A stretch of 43,228 nt of DNA from Nitrosopumilales archaeon CG_4_9_14_0_2_um_filter_34_16 (GCA_002788515.1 PFRJ01000049.1:1-43228); one strand, 5' to 3'. Shown: positions 1 through 10,218, numbered from the stretch's first letter. Numbers and translations are program-made. The notes: generated from the letters alone by a model not told the origin.

Positions 1-843
1 TGCCACAGGATCCAAGTCCAACGTAGTTTGAGTGACACCATCAATTGTTTCACCAATGTACATCTCATTACCGCCAGCAAACTGTGTTTGTTGGTAAGTC
101 CACTTGTTTCCTTCAAGATCAGTCCATTCAGCAGTGATGCTGCCAGTATTAGTTATTGGATCTAAATTAACTTGGACATTTCCAGTAATTTTTTTGTGTC
201 CACTCCCATCATAACTAAATGCGTCGTGACCACCTTTTGGAGTTATTCCATCAATAATGTAAGCAGTGTTACCCACAGATTTTATTTTTGTTAAAGGTAA
301 TTCTCCACCTGTAATTGAAGTATCACTAGAAGATATTGCAGAAAATTCCAAATCTACGGAATTAGTAGAATCACTAGATGTATTTTCAGAAGATGTGACT
401 TGAGCAGATGTTGCACCACCCACAATGATAGTTCCTCGCATATCAGGATGAACTGCACAATAATAGTAAAATACACCATCATCATTTAACACAATAGGAT
501 CTGCCACACCATCGATTCCAACAATTCCAGTGTCAAAGATGCCATTTATCATAGAACTTGCATCGGCAGGTGAAGCGTCAGGACTAGCATCAGTACTAGT
601 GGCAGTATGTATTTCAGGTCCAGCATTTTTGAATACTATAGAAGCACCTGCTGGAATTTCAGCAATTTCTGGAGAATAAGATCCTGGTTGAGAATAAGGC
701 AAAATTGTAATTTCACACACTACACTTCCAGTAGCATCAGAACAGTATTCAGGTAATGCAGCATGAACAGTATTACTTGGAATAAATAATGTCAGAAACA
801 TTAATGACATAACAGTTACAGTAATAGAGATAATTTTTTTCAT
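1..843 (-). CDS. secreted plastocyanin-like (cupredoxin) copper protein, partial; C-terminus beyond window start
   Basis: Minus-strand translation from ATG at 843: MKKIISITVTVMSLMFLTLFIPSNTVHA signal peptide, then ...GVFYYYCAVHPDMRGTIIVG (C-x2-H-x2-M blue-copper motif); open to the window edge, hence absent from the ORF track. Confidence 0.85.
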   Translation of the reverse strand, partial: MKKIISITVTVMSLMFLTLFIPSNTVHAALPEYCSDATGSVVCEITILPYSQPGSYSPEIAEIPAGASIVFKNAGPEIHTATSTDASPDASPADASSMINGIFDTGIVGIDGVADPIVLNDDGVFYYYCAVHPDMRGTIIVGGATSAQVTSSENTSSDSTNSVDLEFSAISSSDTSITGGELPLTKIKSVGNTAYIIDGITPKGGHDAFSYDGSGHKKITGNVQVNLDPITNTGSITAEWTDLEGNKWTYQQTQFAGGNEMYIGETIDGVTQTTLDLDPVA

Positions 844-956
844 TATGGTACAAATTTCGAAGAAGAATATTTAAGAAGATTCCCAAATCAGTTCCAAATG
901 GTTTGATACATTTGGGGAAAGTCTTTTAGCATTTCATCCAACCATACACATGGGAC

Positions 957-2282
957 ATGATTAATGAAATTCAAGTCGAAAGTCAAATAGAAAATGTCGT
1001 AATGCCTGATAATCTAAAAATCGGATTGATGGTTGCAGAACAACGAAAAAAATGTGCTTCTGGTGGTTGTTTTGAAGAATTCTATGGACTTGGATTTGGT
1101 CAATCTCCTTTTCATGTCCTGCCTGTTTTAGCAAAAGCATTATCAGAAACTACAGAAAAAGGACATTATTCAGATGCAGAAGGAATTTTAGAACTAAGAA
1201 AAGCAATTTCTGATTTTAACAAAAGACATTTTGGATTAGAGGTTGACCCAAAAAGAATTGTTGTGGGTCCAGGAACTAAAGACATCATCAATACACTATT
1301 TGGAATCATTAAAGGTGATGTGATACTGCCATCACCATCTTGGATTGGATATAGACCACAAATTTATTTGTTAAACAAGCATTTTCATACATTTTTTCTA
1401 AAACCAGAACATGATTACAAAATTAACCCTGAAGAGTTTGAAGAATTTGTATCAAAATTACATGAAGGTCAACATACTCTAGTTCTGAACAATCCTCACA
1501 ATCCCACAGGAGCACTATATACCAAAGAAGAACTAGAAAATCTTGCAGATGTTTGCAGAAAACACAATGTTTTGGTTTTAGCCGATGAGATTTATGCCCT
1601 TGATACGTATGATTTTTCTAAATTTACTAGCATGGGGCAAATATACCCTGAAGGAACATTTGTGACAAATGGATTATCAAAGGATCGTTCTGCGGGAGGA
1701 TACAGACTGGGTTCGTGTATCCTGCCTACGGCATCTTCAGAAAAATTAGCTTCAGATTACAAAAAAGTGGCAGCCACAGTATACACCAATGTCTCCACAC
1801 CCATCCAATATGCTGCAATCAAAGCCTATGAACCTAATTCTGAAATTGATGATTACATCAACATGACTCGAGAGATTCATAGAATCATGGGAACGTATCT
1901 TTCAGAAGAGTGGGGTAAAGTTGAAGGTATAACTACAACAAAACCAAAAGGTGCGTTTTACTTTTTTGCAGATTTTAATCAACTTTCAGATGATCTTAAA
2001 AGAAAAAATGTAATGACGTCTAATCAACTTGGAGAATCACTACTGTCGTGTCCATTTCACATTGCTGTAGTTACAGGTGATGCATGTATGCTAGAACCTG
2101 ATAATTATGGTGCACGAATTGCGTTTGTAGATTATGATGGGAAGAAAACATTTGAGGATTACAAAAATACAAAGCCACAAAATTCTTCAGAAGAGTTGGA
2201 ATTTGTTTTACGAAATGCTCCATTGATGGTTCGCTCAGTTGATTCATTAAAAAAATGGGTCAGGTACATTAAAAGTAATTAG
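957..2282 (+). CDS. PLP-dependent aminotransferase class I/II
   Basis: 441 aa; VLNNPHNPTGALYTKEEL and LADEIYALD motifs, NGLSKDRSAGGYRLG lysine-loop typical of fold-type I aminotransferases. Confidence 0.9.
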   Translation: MINEIQVESQIENVVMPDNLKIGLMVAEQRKKCASGGCFEEFYGLGFGQSPFHVLPVLAKALSETTEKGHYSDAEGILELRKAISDFNKRHFGLEVDPKRIVVGPGTKDIINTLFGIIKGDVILPSPSWIGYRPQIYLLNKHFHTFFLKPEHDYKINPEEFEEFVSKLHEGQHTLVLNNPHNPTGALYTKEELENLADVCRKHNVLVLADEIYALDTYDFSKFTSMGQIYPEGTFVTNGLSKDRSAGGYRLGSCILPTASSEKLASDYKKVAATVYTNVSTPIQYAAIKAYEPNSEIDDYINMTREIHRIMGTYLSEEWGKVEGITTTKPKGAFYFFADFNQLSDDLKRKNVMTSNQLGESLLSCPFHIAVVTGDACMLEPDNYGARIAFVDYDGKKTFEDYKNTKPQNSSEELEFVLRNAPLMVRSVDSLKKWVRYIKSN

Positions 2283-2286
2283 AAGA

Positions 2287-4194
2287 ATGGATACTCATCT
2301 AGATCCAATTGTAAATTTTTCGTTAAGAAAAGAAGTGTTCTTTGTAGCAGTTGGATCAGTTATTGGTGCGGTTACAATGCATCTGCCAATAATGTTCTCG
2401 GATTTGTTTGGTAATTCAACATATCAGATATGGTTGTTGACTGCAGCAAGGATTGTAAATTCATCACAACCTGAAATTGGTTTAGCTTTACACTTTTTTG
2501 TTGCGACAATGATAGGAATTGTCACTGGAATATTTTTACACAGAATTCTACGATTTAATATTTCTCGAATTCCAAAGGGATTAGCATATGGGGTTATTTC
2601 GGGTATGGTAGTTTTTGTCGTGTTTGCTATCCCCGTATCTCAGATATTTTTAGGCCCAAATACAATTGAGATATTATCTGAAATACATCCAGAGATGAAT
2701 TATCTACAAATCACTCAAGAAGTTGAACAGAATTTTCTAAATCAAATGTTAAACTCCCTAATCATGCATATAATCTGGGGTGTGACTCTGGGCACAATTA
2801 GTTCATTATTAACAAGAAAAATTGGTGCAAACTACCTGTGTCATGTTTGTAACATTGAATTTTCAAATATCAAAACCTATGAACACCACAAAGAAAATGT
2901 TCATGAAAATCCATCACCTGAAATGAAAAAGATTTTGATTTTGGGAGGAGGGTATGCAGGAGTTGGAGTTTTGAATAAGATTCAAAAATCATTTGAAAAC
3001 AATGTTAATGTAAGTATAGAACTTGTCAGTGAATCAAATTTTTTCCTGCATACGCCAATGTTGCCAGAAATGGCTACAGGAACTATAGAACCAAGACATA
3101 TCGCAACACCGATAAGAAGATTCTGTAAGAGGGCACAATTTCATCAAGCCAAAGTTGTAGATATCGCACTTGATTCAAAACAAATTACCATACAAAGAAT
3201 GACTGACAAATCTCAAAAAATTCTTTCTTATGATTATTTAGTTTTAGCAATGGGTGGAAAAACAAACTTTTTTGGAAATGTTAACATTGAAAAAAACTCA
3301 TTGACAATAAAGAGTTTAGATGATGCAATAAAAATTCGAAACCATTTGATCAGTATGTTAGAAGATGCAGATCAAGAAACAAATTTAGATTTGCAGAAAA
3401 AAATAATGACGTTTGTTGTTGTAGGAGGTGGCTTTTCAGGAGTAGAGACAGTTGGAGAGATAAATGATTTTGTTAGAGAATCAGCTAAAAAATTTTATCG
3501 AAATATTCATGAAGACAATATCAAAATAATTCTAGTATCTGCGGGAGATGGAATTTTACCAGAAATAGGAAATTTGGGGAAATATTCTAGTGAGGCATTG
3601 CAAAAAGCTGGAGTTACAATATACACAAACACCAGACTTGAAGACATTGTAAATGATACTGCAATGCTAAGTGATAAAAAAGAAATTTCAACAGGTACTG
3701 TGATATGGGCAGGTGGAAATATGGTTGAAGATGTTATTAAAAAAATAGATACTAAACACCATCAATCAGGCAGATTAATTGTAAATAGTCAACTCAAACT
3801 AGAAGATCATCCAGAAGTTTTTGCGTTGGGAGATTGTGTATTTTCAATAGACTCTCGTAGTGGAAAACCATATCCTCCAACTGCGCAACATGCAATTAGA
3901 CAAGCAAAAACGGTTGCTGAAAATCTGGAAAATAAGATCAACGGGGGGGGATTTCAAAAGGAATTCATATATGACACAAAAGGTTCCATGGCAAAAATTG
4001 GCAAAAAAGATGGGGTGGCATTACTATTAGGACATGAATTTAGAGGGTTTATTGCATGGTTAATCTGGAAGCAATATTATCTTGCAACGCTTCCAACTAA
4101 TGAAAAAAAGATTCGTGTAGGTCTTGATTGGTTCGTTGATTTGTTTTTTCCAAGAGATATTACAAGGTTATCAAACGTATTTGATAAAAAATGA
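2287..4194 (+). CDS. NDH-2-like FAD/NAD(P) oxidoreductase with N-terminal membrane domain and C2H2-like zinc motif
   Basis: N-terminal ~180 aa multi-TM; CHVCNIEFSNIKTYEHHKENVH; then ILILGGGYAGVGVLNKI (Rossmann), VVVGGGFSGVETVGEI, VFALGDCVFS typical of type II NADH dehydrogenases. Confidence 0.85.
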   Translation: MDTHLDPIVNFSLRKEVFFVAVGSVIGAVTMHLPIMFSDLFGNSTYQIWLLTAARIVNSSQPEIGLALHFFVATMIGIVTGIFLHRILRFNISRIPKGLAYGVISGMVVFVVFAIPVSQIFLGPNTIEILSEIHPEMNYLQITQEVEQNFLNQMLNSLIMHIIWGVTLGTISSLLTRKIGANYLCHVCNIEFSNIKTYEHHKENVHENPSPEMKKILILGGGYAGVGVLNKIQKSFENNVNVSIELVSESNFFLHTPMLPEMATGTIEPRHIATPIRRFCKRAQFHQAKVVDIALDSKQITIQRMTDKSQKILSYDYLVLAMGGKTNFFGNVNIEKNSLTIKSLDDAIKIRNHLISMLEDADQETNLDLQKKIMTFVVVGGGFSGVETVGEINDFVRESAKKFYRNIHEDNIKIILVSAGDGILPEIGNLGKYSSEALQKAGVTIYTNTRLEDIVNDTAMLSDKKEISTGTVIWAGGNMVEDVIKKIDTKHHQSGRLIVNSQLKLEDHPEVFALGDCVFSIDSRSGKPYPPTAQHAIRQAKTVAENLENKINGGGFQKEFIYDTKGSMAKIGKKDGVALLLGHEFRGFIAWLIWKQYYLATLPTNEKKIRVGLDWFVDLFFPRDITRLSNVFDKK

Positions 4195-4631
4195 ACGTCG
4201 ATCAAAAATTAGTTTATAACCAAAATAAAAAATATTATTTTATGCCATTTGAGTCCTTGTGTAGAAATAAAATTTTCAAAGACGTTCCAAATTATGAAGA
4301 TATTAAAGTAGACAAACAAATGAAAGAATTGTTTTCCTCAGTTTTTACTGGAATGGGTGGCAGGTACACCAGATTAAGAATACTTTGTGCAATTACAAGT
4401 GATCCTATGAACGCCATGGAACTTTCAAAAAGGTTGGGTTTAGATTACAAAACAATAACACATAGCATTGAAGTGTTGGAAAAAAACAATCTAATAATCC
4501 GAAAGGGTGAAGGGTATGGCGATTTATTTTTTCCTTCTGAACTAATATCTTCAAACTTACCTACGTTATATCATGTAATTAGAAAAGTAGAAGCAAAATT
4601 AGACAAATCTGAAAAAAAATACATTGAATGA
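4191..4631 (+). CDS. winged-helix (ArsR-like) transcriptional regulator
   Basis: 146 aa; RYTRLRILCAITSDPMNAMELSKRLGLDYKTITHSIEVLEKNNLI HTH; ATGA overlap with upstream gene suggests co-transcription. Confidence 0.75.
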   Translation: MNVDQKLVYNQNKKYYFMPFESLCRNKIFKDVPNYEDIKVDKQMKELFSSVFTGMGGRYTRLRILCAITSDPMNAMELSKRLGLDYKTITHSIEVLEKNNLIIRKGEGYGDLFFPSELISSNLPTLYHVIRKVEAKLDKSEKKYIE

Positions 4632-4669
4632 ATGATATGCTCAAGATGTAAAGAAGTTAAATCTAGGAT

Positions 4670-4960
4670 TTATTCTTCAATGTTTGCTTCATGTACATTC
4701 TGGATTGTGTGACCCACATTTGCACTTTTGGGTATTAAGAAAATCAATGTATGATCTGAATTTAACGATCGCACCAACATAACATGTTCTTGAAAAATGT
4801 TAAGTGTGGTAGCTAACCCTCCTAACTCTTTATCAAAATTCACAATTTTAAATCTAACGGATACTTTTTTTGCAATTTGTTGTAATAATGATGGAGTGTG
4901 TTTTGTACAGCATTCTTCTAAAATTCTATTTTCTAAAAGTTCTCCTTCATTGTATGACCA
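4670..4960 (-). pseudogene. possible 5'-truncated gene of a small Thaumarchaeota unknown family
   Basis: Minus-strand open frame ...SYNEGELLENRILEECCTKHTPSLLQQIAKKVSVRFKIVNFDKELGGLATTLNIFQEHVMLVRSLNSDHTLIFLIPKSANVGHTIQNVHEANIEE* reads like protein but has no ATG/GTG/TTG start after the upstream in-frame TGA. The 5' boundary is approximate. Confidence 0.4.
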
Positions 4961-5267
4961 AGAAAAAAATATGAAAAAAATCCAACCCCCATATCATCTT
5001 AACAGAGTTGTGAATAATATGGAATTAGGCATTAGATTAAATTCTCAATGTGATTACATAATTGCCAAATTTAAGAAAAAATACAATATTTTAGATATTA
5101 TTTGATACGATTAGGAAATTTTTAATATATAGTTACATCGAGTCGTCACTATATCCCAATACAAAAACTATGCATGTGTATTTGATGAATTTCTAAATGA
5201 TCGTAAAGTCTTTCTTTGATTTCAAAGATTTATTCACAACAATAATACTATTGATTTTTATCACATA

Positions 5268-5450
5268 CTAATCTTTTGATGCTTTTCCTTGATTCTTTCT
5301 CAATACCATTAGTTGTAATGCCTCTTTTGAGTAATCTATTCCGTGTTTATCAATCATATGTGTTTTAAATTCATTAATTACCTGCTCTTCATGCCCTTTA
5401 ATTTTAAATTCACAGACAAATCCATAATCCAAACATTTCAACATGACCAT
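5268..5450 (-). CDS. DUF1059-like small protein
   Basis: 60 aa; MLKCLDYGFVCEFKIKGHEEQVINEFKTHMIDKHGI matches the DUF1059 pattern; ATG is 38 nt from a TTTGGGAA/TATA promoter. Confidence 0.7.
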   Translation of the reverse strand: MVMLKCLDYGFVCEFKIKGHEEQVINEFKTHMIDKHGIDYSKEALQLMVLRKNQGKASKD

Positions 5451-5617
5451 ATGTATAGTATGTATATTTTTTATTTAATCAAATTCCCAAATCTTATTTG
5501 ACTAATCATTCCTACAGAAAATGATGACAACTTACTTGTTTCTAGAATAGAAATTCCTTTTTATCCGCCAAAATCTCTACGGATCTAAAAAACCATTAGA
5601 AAAATTAAGAAATTGCC

Positions 5618-6268
5618 CTAATCTTTGAATGAACCTATAGATGTCCTAGTATTGATAGAATCATTTGGAATGGATGGAAATTTATTCCCAATTTGGGTTT
5701 CTGCAACTGCTGCGGCCTCTTGTAAAATAGACTCAGTCTCTTGAGAAGACATCCCATAATCCATAAAATTGTAATTCTCACTAATAGAACCTGGAACCAC
5801 ATCTCCAAGCATGTTGCCCATAGACTCTAATTCCAAACTTGCTTGAGGCATTATCTTGTTCATTACCGGAACTACTGCCTTCATTGTGGATACAGCAGGC
5901 TTTATGGAAACTATGACATCGCCTATTGTATTTATGGTGGATAGTCTAAGTTGTGTTCTCTCTACTGATAATTTCATATTTCCTATCATTGATCTAGTCT
6001 TTCTTATTTGAACAAGTTCGTTTGCAAAAACTTTTGCTGCATGAATATTGCCATTTTGTTTGGCTTGCACAATCTTGTTAAAGATTTTTTGTTCTTTTTG
6101 AGATAACTGATTTGAGGTATTATCTAATTTTGATATTGGCCTGTTTAAGACTCTAATAGTATTTTCCACTTGAGGTTTTAAAGGCGGGGCTTTTTTTATC
6201 AAACCTTGAATATTCTCGGAAATTCCTGGAGTGGGTTTTCTTTGCCAGTCTTTTTCAAAATTTGACAT
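5618..6268 (-). CDS. cdvB: ESCRT-III/Snf7-like CdvB paralog
   Basis: ~216 aa; helical coiled N-terminus (LSQKEQKIFNKIVQAKQNGNIHAAKVFANELVQIRKTRSMIGNMKLSVERTQLRLSTI) and MIM-like C-terminal region, as in archaeal CdvB. ATG at 6268 preferred over the upstream TTG (6271). Confidence 0.8.
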   Translation of the reverse strand: MSNFEKDWQRKPTPGISENIQGLIKKAPPLKPQVENTIRVLNRPISKLDNTSNQLSQKEQKIFNKIVQAKQNGNIHAAKVFANELVQIRKTRSMIGNMKLSVERTQLRLSTINTIGDVIVSIKPAVSTMKAVVPVMNKIMPQASLELESMGNMLGDVVPGSISENYNFMDYGMSSQETESILQEAAAVAETQIGNKFPSIPNDSINTRTSIGSFKD

Positions 6269-6623
6269 CAAACATAATGTTAAAAGTTCAACTTATTACA
6301 AAGAGCCAAATAAAATCAACAAATATGATCATATTAACGATCATCACATATAATCAAAATCATAGTAAATCTAAAATTAAATTTGAATTAATTTTTTTGT
6401 ATGAATCAAGCACTCATGCGTAAAAAGTTGATTGTGACAACTGATTTAGGCATGGACCTTGATACATACATTTTTTTAATTAAAATTAATGCTATCTAAA
6501 TTAACTTACAAACTTTATGTTAATTTTTCTTATAATCATCTTTTGTAATAAATTAATTTTTAGAGTAAAACATTAGAATGAATTTGGGAATGATCTTAAA
6601 TACACATACAAAATGGATTACGT

Positions 6624-7181
6624 ATGCAAAAAAACTATTCTTCTAAAAGAGGGATTGGTGCAGGGGCAATTGCAGGAATAGTTGCAGGAATTGTAATGCT
6701 CATTCCTATGACAGTTATGATGTCCATGATAAATTTACCTGGAGATTTGTTTCCAGTTTTAGTAGGTATGGCTATGGGCCAAAGTCAAGAAAGTGCAGCA
6801 ATGATGGGAATTGTGCTTCATTTTGTTCCTAGTATAATAATTGGAGTTATTTTTGGTGCAGTAATTAGTACATCAAAACTATCGATTAGCAGATTCAAGA
6901 AAGGAATTCCTCTAGGCATAATTGCAGGAATCATCTCATTTGTAGTAATATTTCTACCAATGATGATGAATGTATTACCGCCAACGATGCTTCAATTAAT
7001 GCAAATGATGAATCCAGAAGCTCCACAAGATATGATTATGCAGCAATTACAAAGCATACAACCAATGCTTTTAGCAGGATCGCTAGCATCCCATATCATT
7101 TATGGCATAATTCTAGGTAGTATAACTTCAGCAATTGTTAAAAAAGCGCAAAAACTCACAGAAAAAACAACTTTGGAATAG
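6624..7181 (+). CDS. multi-pass membrane protein, homologous to the N-terminal domain of the NDH-2 fusion at 2287
   Basis: 185 aa; GIVLHFVPSIIIGVIFGAVISTSKLSISRFKKGIPLGIIAGIISFVVIFLPM aligns with GLALHFFVATMIGIVTGIFLHRILRFNISRIPKGLAYGVISGMVVFVVFAIPV. Confidence 0.75.
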   Translation: MQKNYSSKRGIGAGAIAGIVAGIVMLIPMTVMMSMINLPGDLFPVLVGMAMGQSQESAAMMGIVLHFVPSIIIGVIFGAVISTSKLSISRFKKGIPLGIIAGIISFVVIFLPMMMNVLPPTMLQLMQMMNPEAPQDMIMQQLQSIQPMLLAGSLASHIIYGIILGSITSAIVKKAQKLTEKTTLE

Positions 7182-7259
7182 ATGTAAAATTTTGACTAGT
7201 AAAATATATGATAGATCCTATTTGGAATCTGTATATTTAATTACATATATTGAATACGC

Positions 7260-9032
7260 ATGAAATTTTTATTAATTCTAGCGTTATCATTTTTATTTGT
7301 ACCTTTAGTATTTGCACAAGAACCTATTAAAGAAATACCAATAGGTGAATTTCAATCAGTTACAGAACTTTTTGATTCTTCATTTACTTTTCAAATGGCA
7401 TTTGTAATACTAATTGTAGGAAACGTAGTAATTATTTTAGTACATAAATATTTTTCAAAGTGGATTGACTCAAAAAAAATACGATACACTAGACCTCATA
7501 TTGCAAGATTTTTTAAAATGATTCTCCTTCCATTGTTTGTCATTGTTCTAATTACATCGATTAATTCGTATGTACAGGCTACAGATTTTTTTACAAAAAA
7601 CACAGAGTCTTTAAATGAAGAAATTACACCATCAAAAACTTTTACTAAGATTTTAAACAGCTTAACTATTTTGATTATTGGATATACTACAGGTCACATA
7701 ATAACAATAATTCTAAACAAACGTGAAAAATTAAGTCAAGAAAAAGAATATTTTGAAGCATGGAAAGAACTTAGAGGATTTTTAGATGATGTTGGAGATT
7801 TTTTCCATACCGTTTGTGAGTGGATTCCACCAAAATCTCCACCAGATGATATGACAGTGGAAGAGTTTGAAAATTTACTAAAAACTGGAAAAGGACAACA
7901 CTATCTTCAACAATATCGTACCTCAAAAGGCAATACTATTGGGATCTTTAAACAAAAAGTGTCGCACCCATTTCAAGAATGGCAAAAATCTGAGAAAGAT
8001 AAATATGAAAAATATTATGACGATTGCATTAGTGGAAATAATGAAACAAGTCATCCGCTAAGATCAGGTGTTGTTCCTAAAGAAATTTTTACAATTGATG
8101 AATGGCGGGAAGAAAAACAGTTCAATAATTATGATCCTGTCATACCTGGTGCAAAACTTGCAGGATATGCTGAAAAAAAATCCCATGATCTTCCAAAATC
8201 TCTAAATCAAATCATTCCTGTTGCAATATTTTTCGCAACAATACTTGTAGTGATGTCGTGGTGGAATATGGATATTTTGGTTTTAGGTACTGCAGTTGCA
8301 GGATTCGGAGTAGGTATTGGATTTGCATTAAAAGAAACGATGGAGAATTTTTTTGCGTATTTTATGATCCGCAAAGATAAGATTTTCACAGAAGGTGATA
8401 GAGTTGAGATAGACAATTACAATGGATATATCCATAAAATAACATCCAGAGTTACATATGTTAGACATGCATTAAATGAGTCCATAGCGATTTTCCCAAC
8501 AAGACAGCTTATTGCATCCAAAGTTATCAATTACTCAAAGGAAATGAAATTTGTTCCTGCAATAGTAGAAGTGGGTGTGTCATATCTAAATAATGCAAAA
8601 CAGGTTGCTGCAATTTTAACCAAAGTTGGACAACGTGCCATGCAAGAAATAAAAGACGACCGAAATAAACACATAGTAATTCAAAATCAATGCCCATACA
8701 TAGAAGATAATAAACCAAGTTGTGGTTGTGATAAAGATTTGATGATTGATCTTAAGCAACCCAAAGTAAGATTTGTTAAATTTAACGAATCATCATTGGA
8801 TTTCAAAGTATGGGTATATGTGCGAGAATATTCAATGCAATTCAAAGTTGAAAGTGCGATAAGAATGATGATTCAAGAAGAATTTGAAAAGTATGATATA
8901 CGAATCCCTTGGCCAATTAGAACTATTTATTCTGGAGATGATAAAAAAGAAGCAAGTGAAATAGCAAAACTGGAAAAGGAACGACAAGAAGCTTTGAATA
9001 AATATGGAACTGGAGATATCAATTTAAAATAA
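7260..9032 (+). CDS. MscS-family mechanosensitive ion channel
   Basis: 590 aa; VLGTAVAGFGVGIGFALKETMENFFAYFMIRKDKIFTEGDRVEIDNYNGYIHKITSRVTYVRHALNESIAIFPT is a clear MscS pore/beta-domain signature. Confidence 0.88.
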   Translation: MKFLLILALSFLFVPLVFAQEPIKEIPIGEFQSVTELFDSSFTFQMAFVILIVGNVVIILVHKYFSKWIDSKKIRYTRPHIARFFKMILLPLFVIVLITSINSYVQATDFFTKNTESLNEEITPSKTFTKILNSLTILIIGYTTGHIITIILNKREKLSQEKEYFEAWKELRGFLDDVGDFFHTVCEWIPPKSPPDDMTVEEFENLLKTGKGQHYLQQYRTSKGNTIGIFKQKVSHPFQEWQKSEKDKYEKYYDDCISGNNETSHPLRSGVVPKEIFTIDEWREEKQFNNYDPVIPGAKLAGYAEKKSHDLPKSLNQIIPVAIFFATILVVMSWWNMDILVLGTAVAGFGVGIGFALKETMENFFAYFMIRKDKIFTEGDRVEIDNYNGYIHKITSRVTYVRHALNESIAIFPTRQLIASKVINYSKEMKFVPAIVEVGVSYLNNAKQVAAILTKVGQRAMQEIKDDRNKHIVIQNQCPYIEDNKPSCGCDKDLMIDLKQPKVRFVKFNESSLDFKVWVYVREYSMQFKVESAIRMMIQEEFEKYDIRIPWPIRTIYSGDDKKEASEIAKLEKERQEALNKYGTGDINLK

Positions 9033-9304
9033 AGACTACGTAATCAAGTATATTTTTTAACTGTTATTTGAAATCTACTTTTAATGAAAATTCTTTAATG
9101 TATTTAATTTAATTTTGAAAAATTCTTTTAAATTTGACAACAGAATATCCATTGATCGTAATTATATACCACAAAATTAAATGTGTTTTACACGTTCTTC
9201 AGAAAATTATGCCTATCTTGGAAGTATCCCTAAATTTAGAATTTGTGAAGAAATAAAAGATGAATAGGGAATTTTTTTAAATATAATAAATTAGTTTAAA
9301 AAAC

Positions 9305-9583
9305 ATGCAAGCTATCTGGAATGGAAAAATTATTGCCGAAAGCAATAACACTATAGTAGTTGAAGGAAATCATTATTTTCCATTTGATTCTATAAAAGAA
9401 GAATATTTTGAAAAAACCACATTTACTACTGTTTGTGGCTGGAAGGGGATGGCTAATTACTATTCAGTAACTGTTGATGGAAAAACTAACAAAGACTGTG
9501 CATGGTATTATGAAAAACCAAATGATGCAGCCACAAAAATCAAAGGAATGGTAGCATTTTGGAATGGCATTGAAATACGATAA
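9305..9583 (+). CDS. DUF427 family protein
   Basis: 92 aa; AIWNGKIIAESNNTIVVEGNHYFPFDSIKEEYFEKTTFTTVCGWKGMANYYSVTVDGKTNKDCAWYYEKP is a typical DUF427 sequence. Confidence 0.85.
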   Translation: MQAIWNGKIIAESNNTIVVEGNHYFPFDSIKEEYFEKTTFTTVCGWKGMANYYSVTVDGKTNKDCAWYYEKPNDAATKIKGMVAFWNGIEIR

Positions 9584-9715
9584 TTTACTCTGAGTTTATT
9601 GTAATTTAGTATGTTTTTTTATGGTAGCTAAAGACATTTGAATCATAAAGTGTGGATTTGATAAATTTTTAGATATGTTGTTTAGAATGATACGGCAAAA
9701 AACTTTTGAAAGAAA

Positions 9716-9865
9716 TTATTTTTCAAGATGTGATTCAATTTCTTTCTCATATGCGTCGGCTATCTCTAACGCATTTTTGATTATGTCTTCAAGAGTTTGA
9801 AACTCTTCATCCATCTTTCCAAAAAAATACTCTAGATCATTACTCGTATGATTCATTCGTAACAT
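9716..9865 (-). CDS. 49-aa acidic helical small protein (unannotated in ORF track)
   Basis: MLRMNHTSNDLEYFFGKMDEEFQTLEDIIKNALEIADAYEKEIESHLEK*; coding-like composition; ATG exactly 38 nt from GGGAATTTGGTTATATA promoter. Confidence 0.6.
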   Translation of the reverse strand: MLRMNHTSNDLEYFFGKMDEEFQTLEDIIKNALEIADAYEKEIESHLEK

Positions 9866-9987
9866 AGAAATACTATGATAAAATCGTATATAACCAAATT
9901 CCCAAATCTAATTAAATAAAAATTAAAAAAGAAAATAGAATATCTTTTGAAAACTAAATATGATAATTAAATACTCATTATAACATA

Positions 9988-10170
9988 ATGAAAAAAATTA
10001 ACAGTTCGTTTAGAGATAGAGTTTTTTTAATAGGAGCAGTTTGTTTAGTCATAATTTTTTTATTGGATTTTTTTAGAATAAATCTAACAAATAATGTTAC
10101 TGTAATCGTAGTAATTGGATCTGTGATGGTTATTATCATGTATATACAAAATACTGTTAAAAAAATCTAA
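9988..10170 (+). CDS. small two-TM membrane protein
   Basis: 60 aa; two hydrophobic segments. Confidence 0.5.
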   Translation: MKKINSSFRDRVFLIGAVCLVIIFLLDFFRINLTNNVTVIVVIGSVMVIIMYIQNTVKKI

Positions 10171-10218
10171 TATTTGTTTAAAGTTTTTTTAGATTATTTT
10201 ATGTGTTCATCCCGCATA

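Noticed and set aside
4797-5105. 102-aa plus-strand ORF
   Set aside because: Lies antisense to a more protein-like minus-strand frame (4670-4960); no recognisable motif.
8207-8416. Minus-strand ORF inside the MscS gene
   Set aside because: Antisense shadow of a strong coding region.
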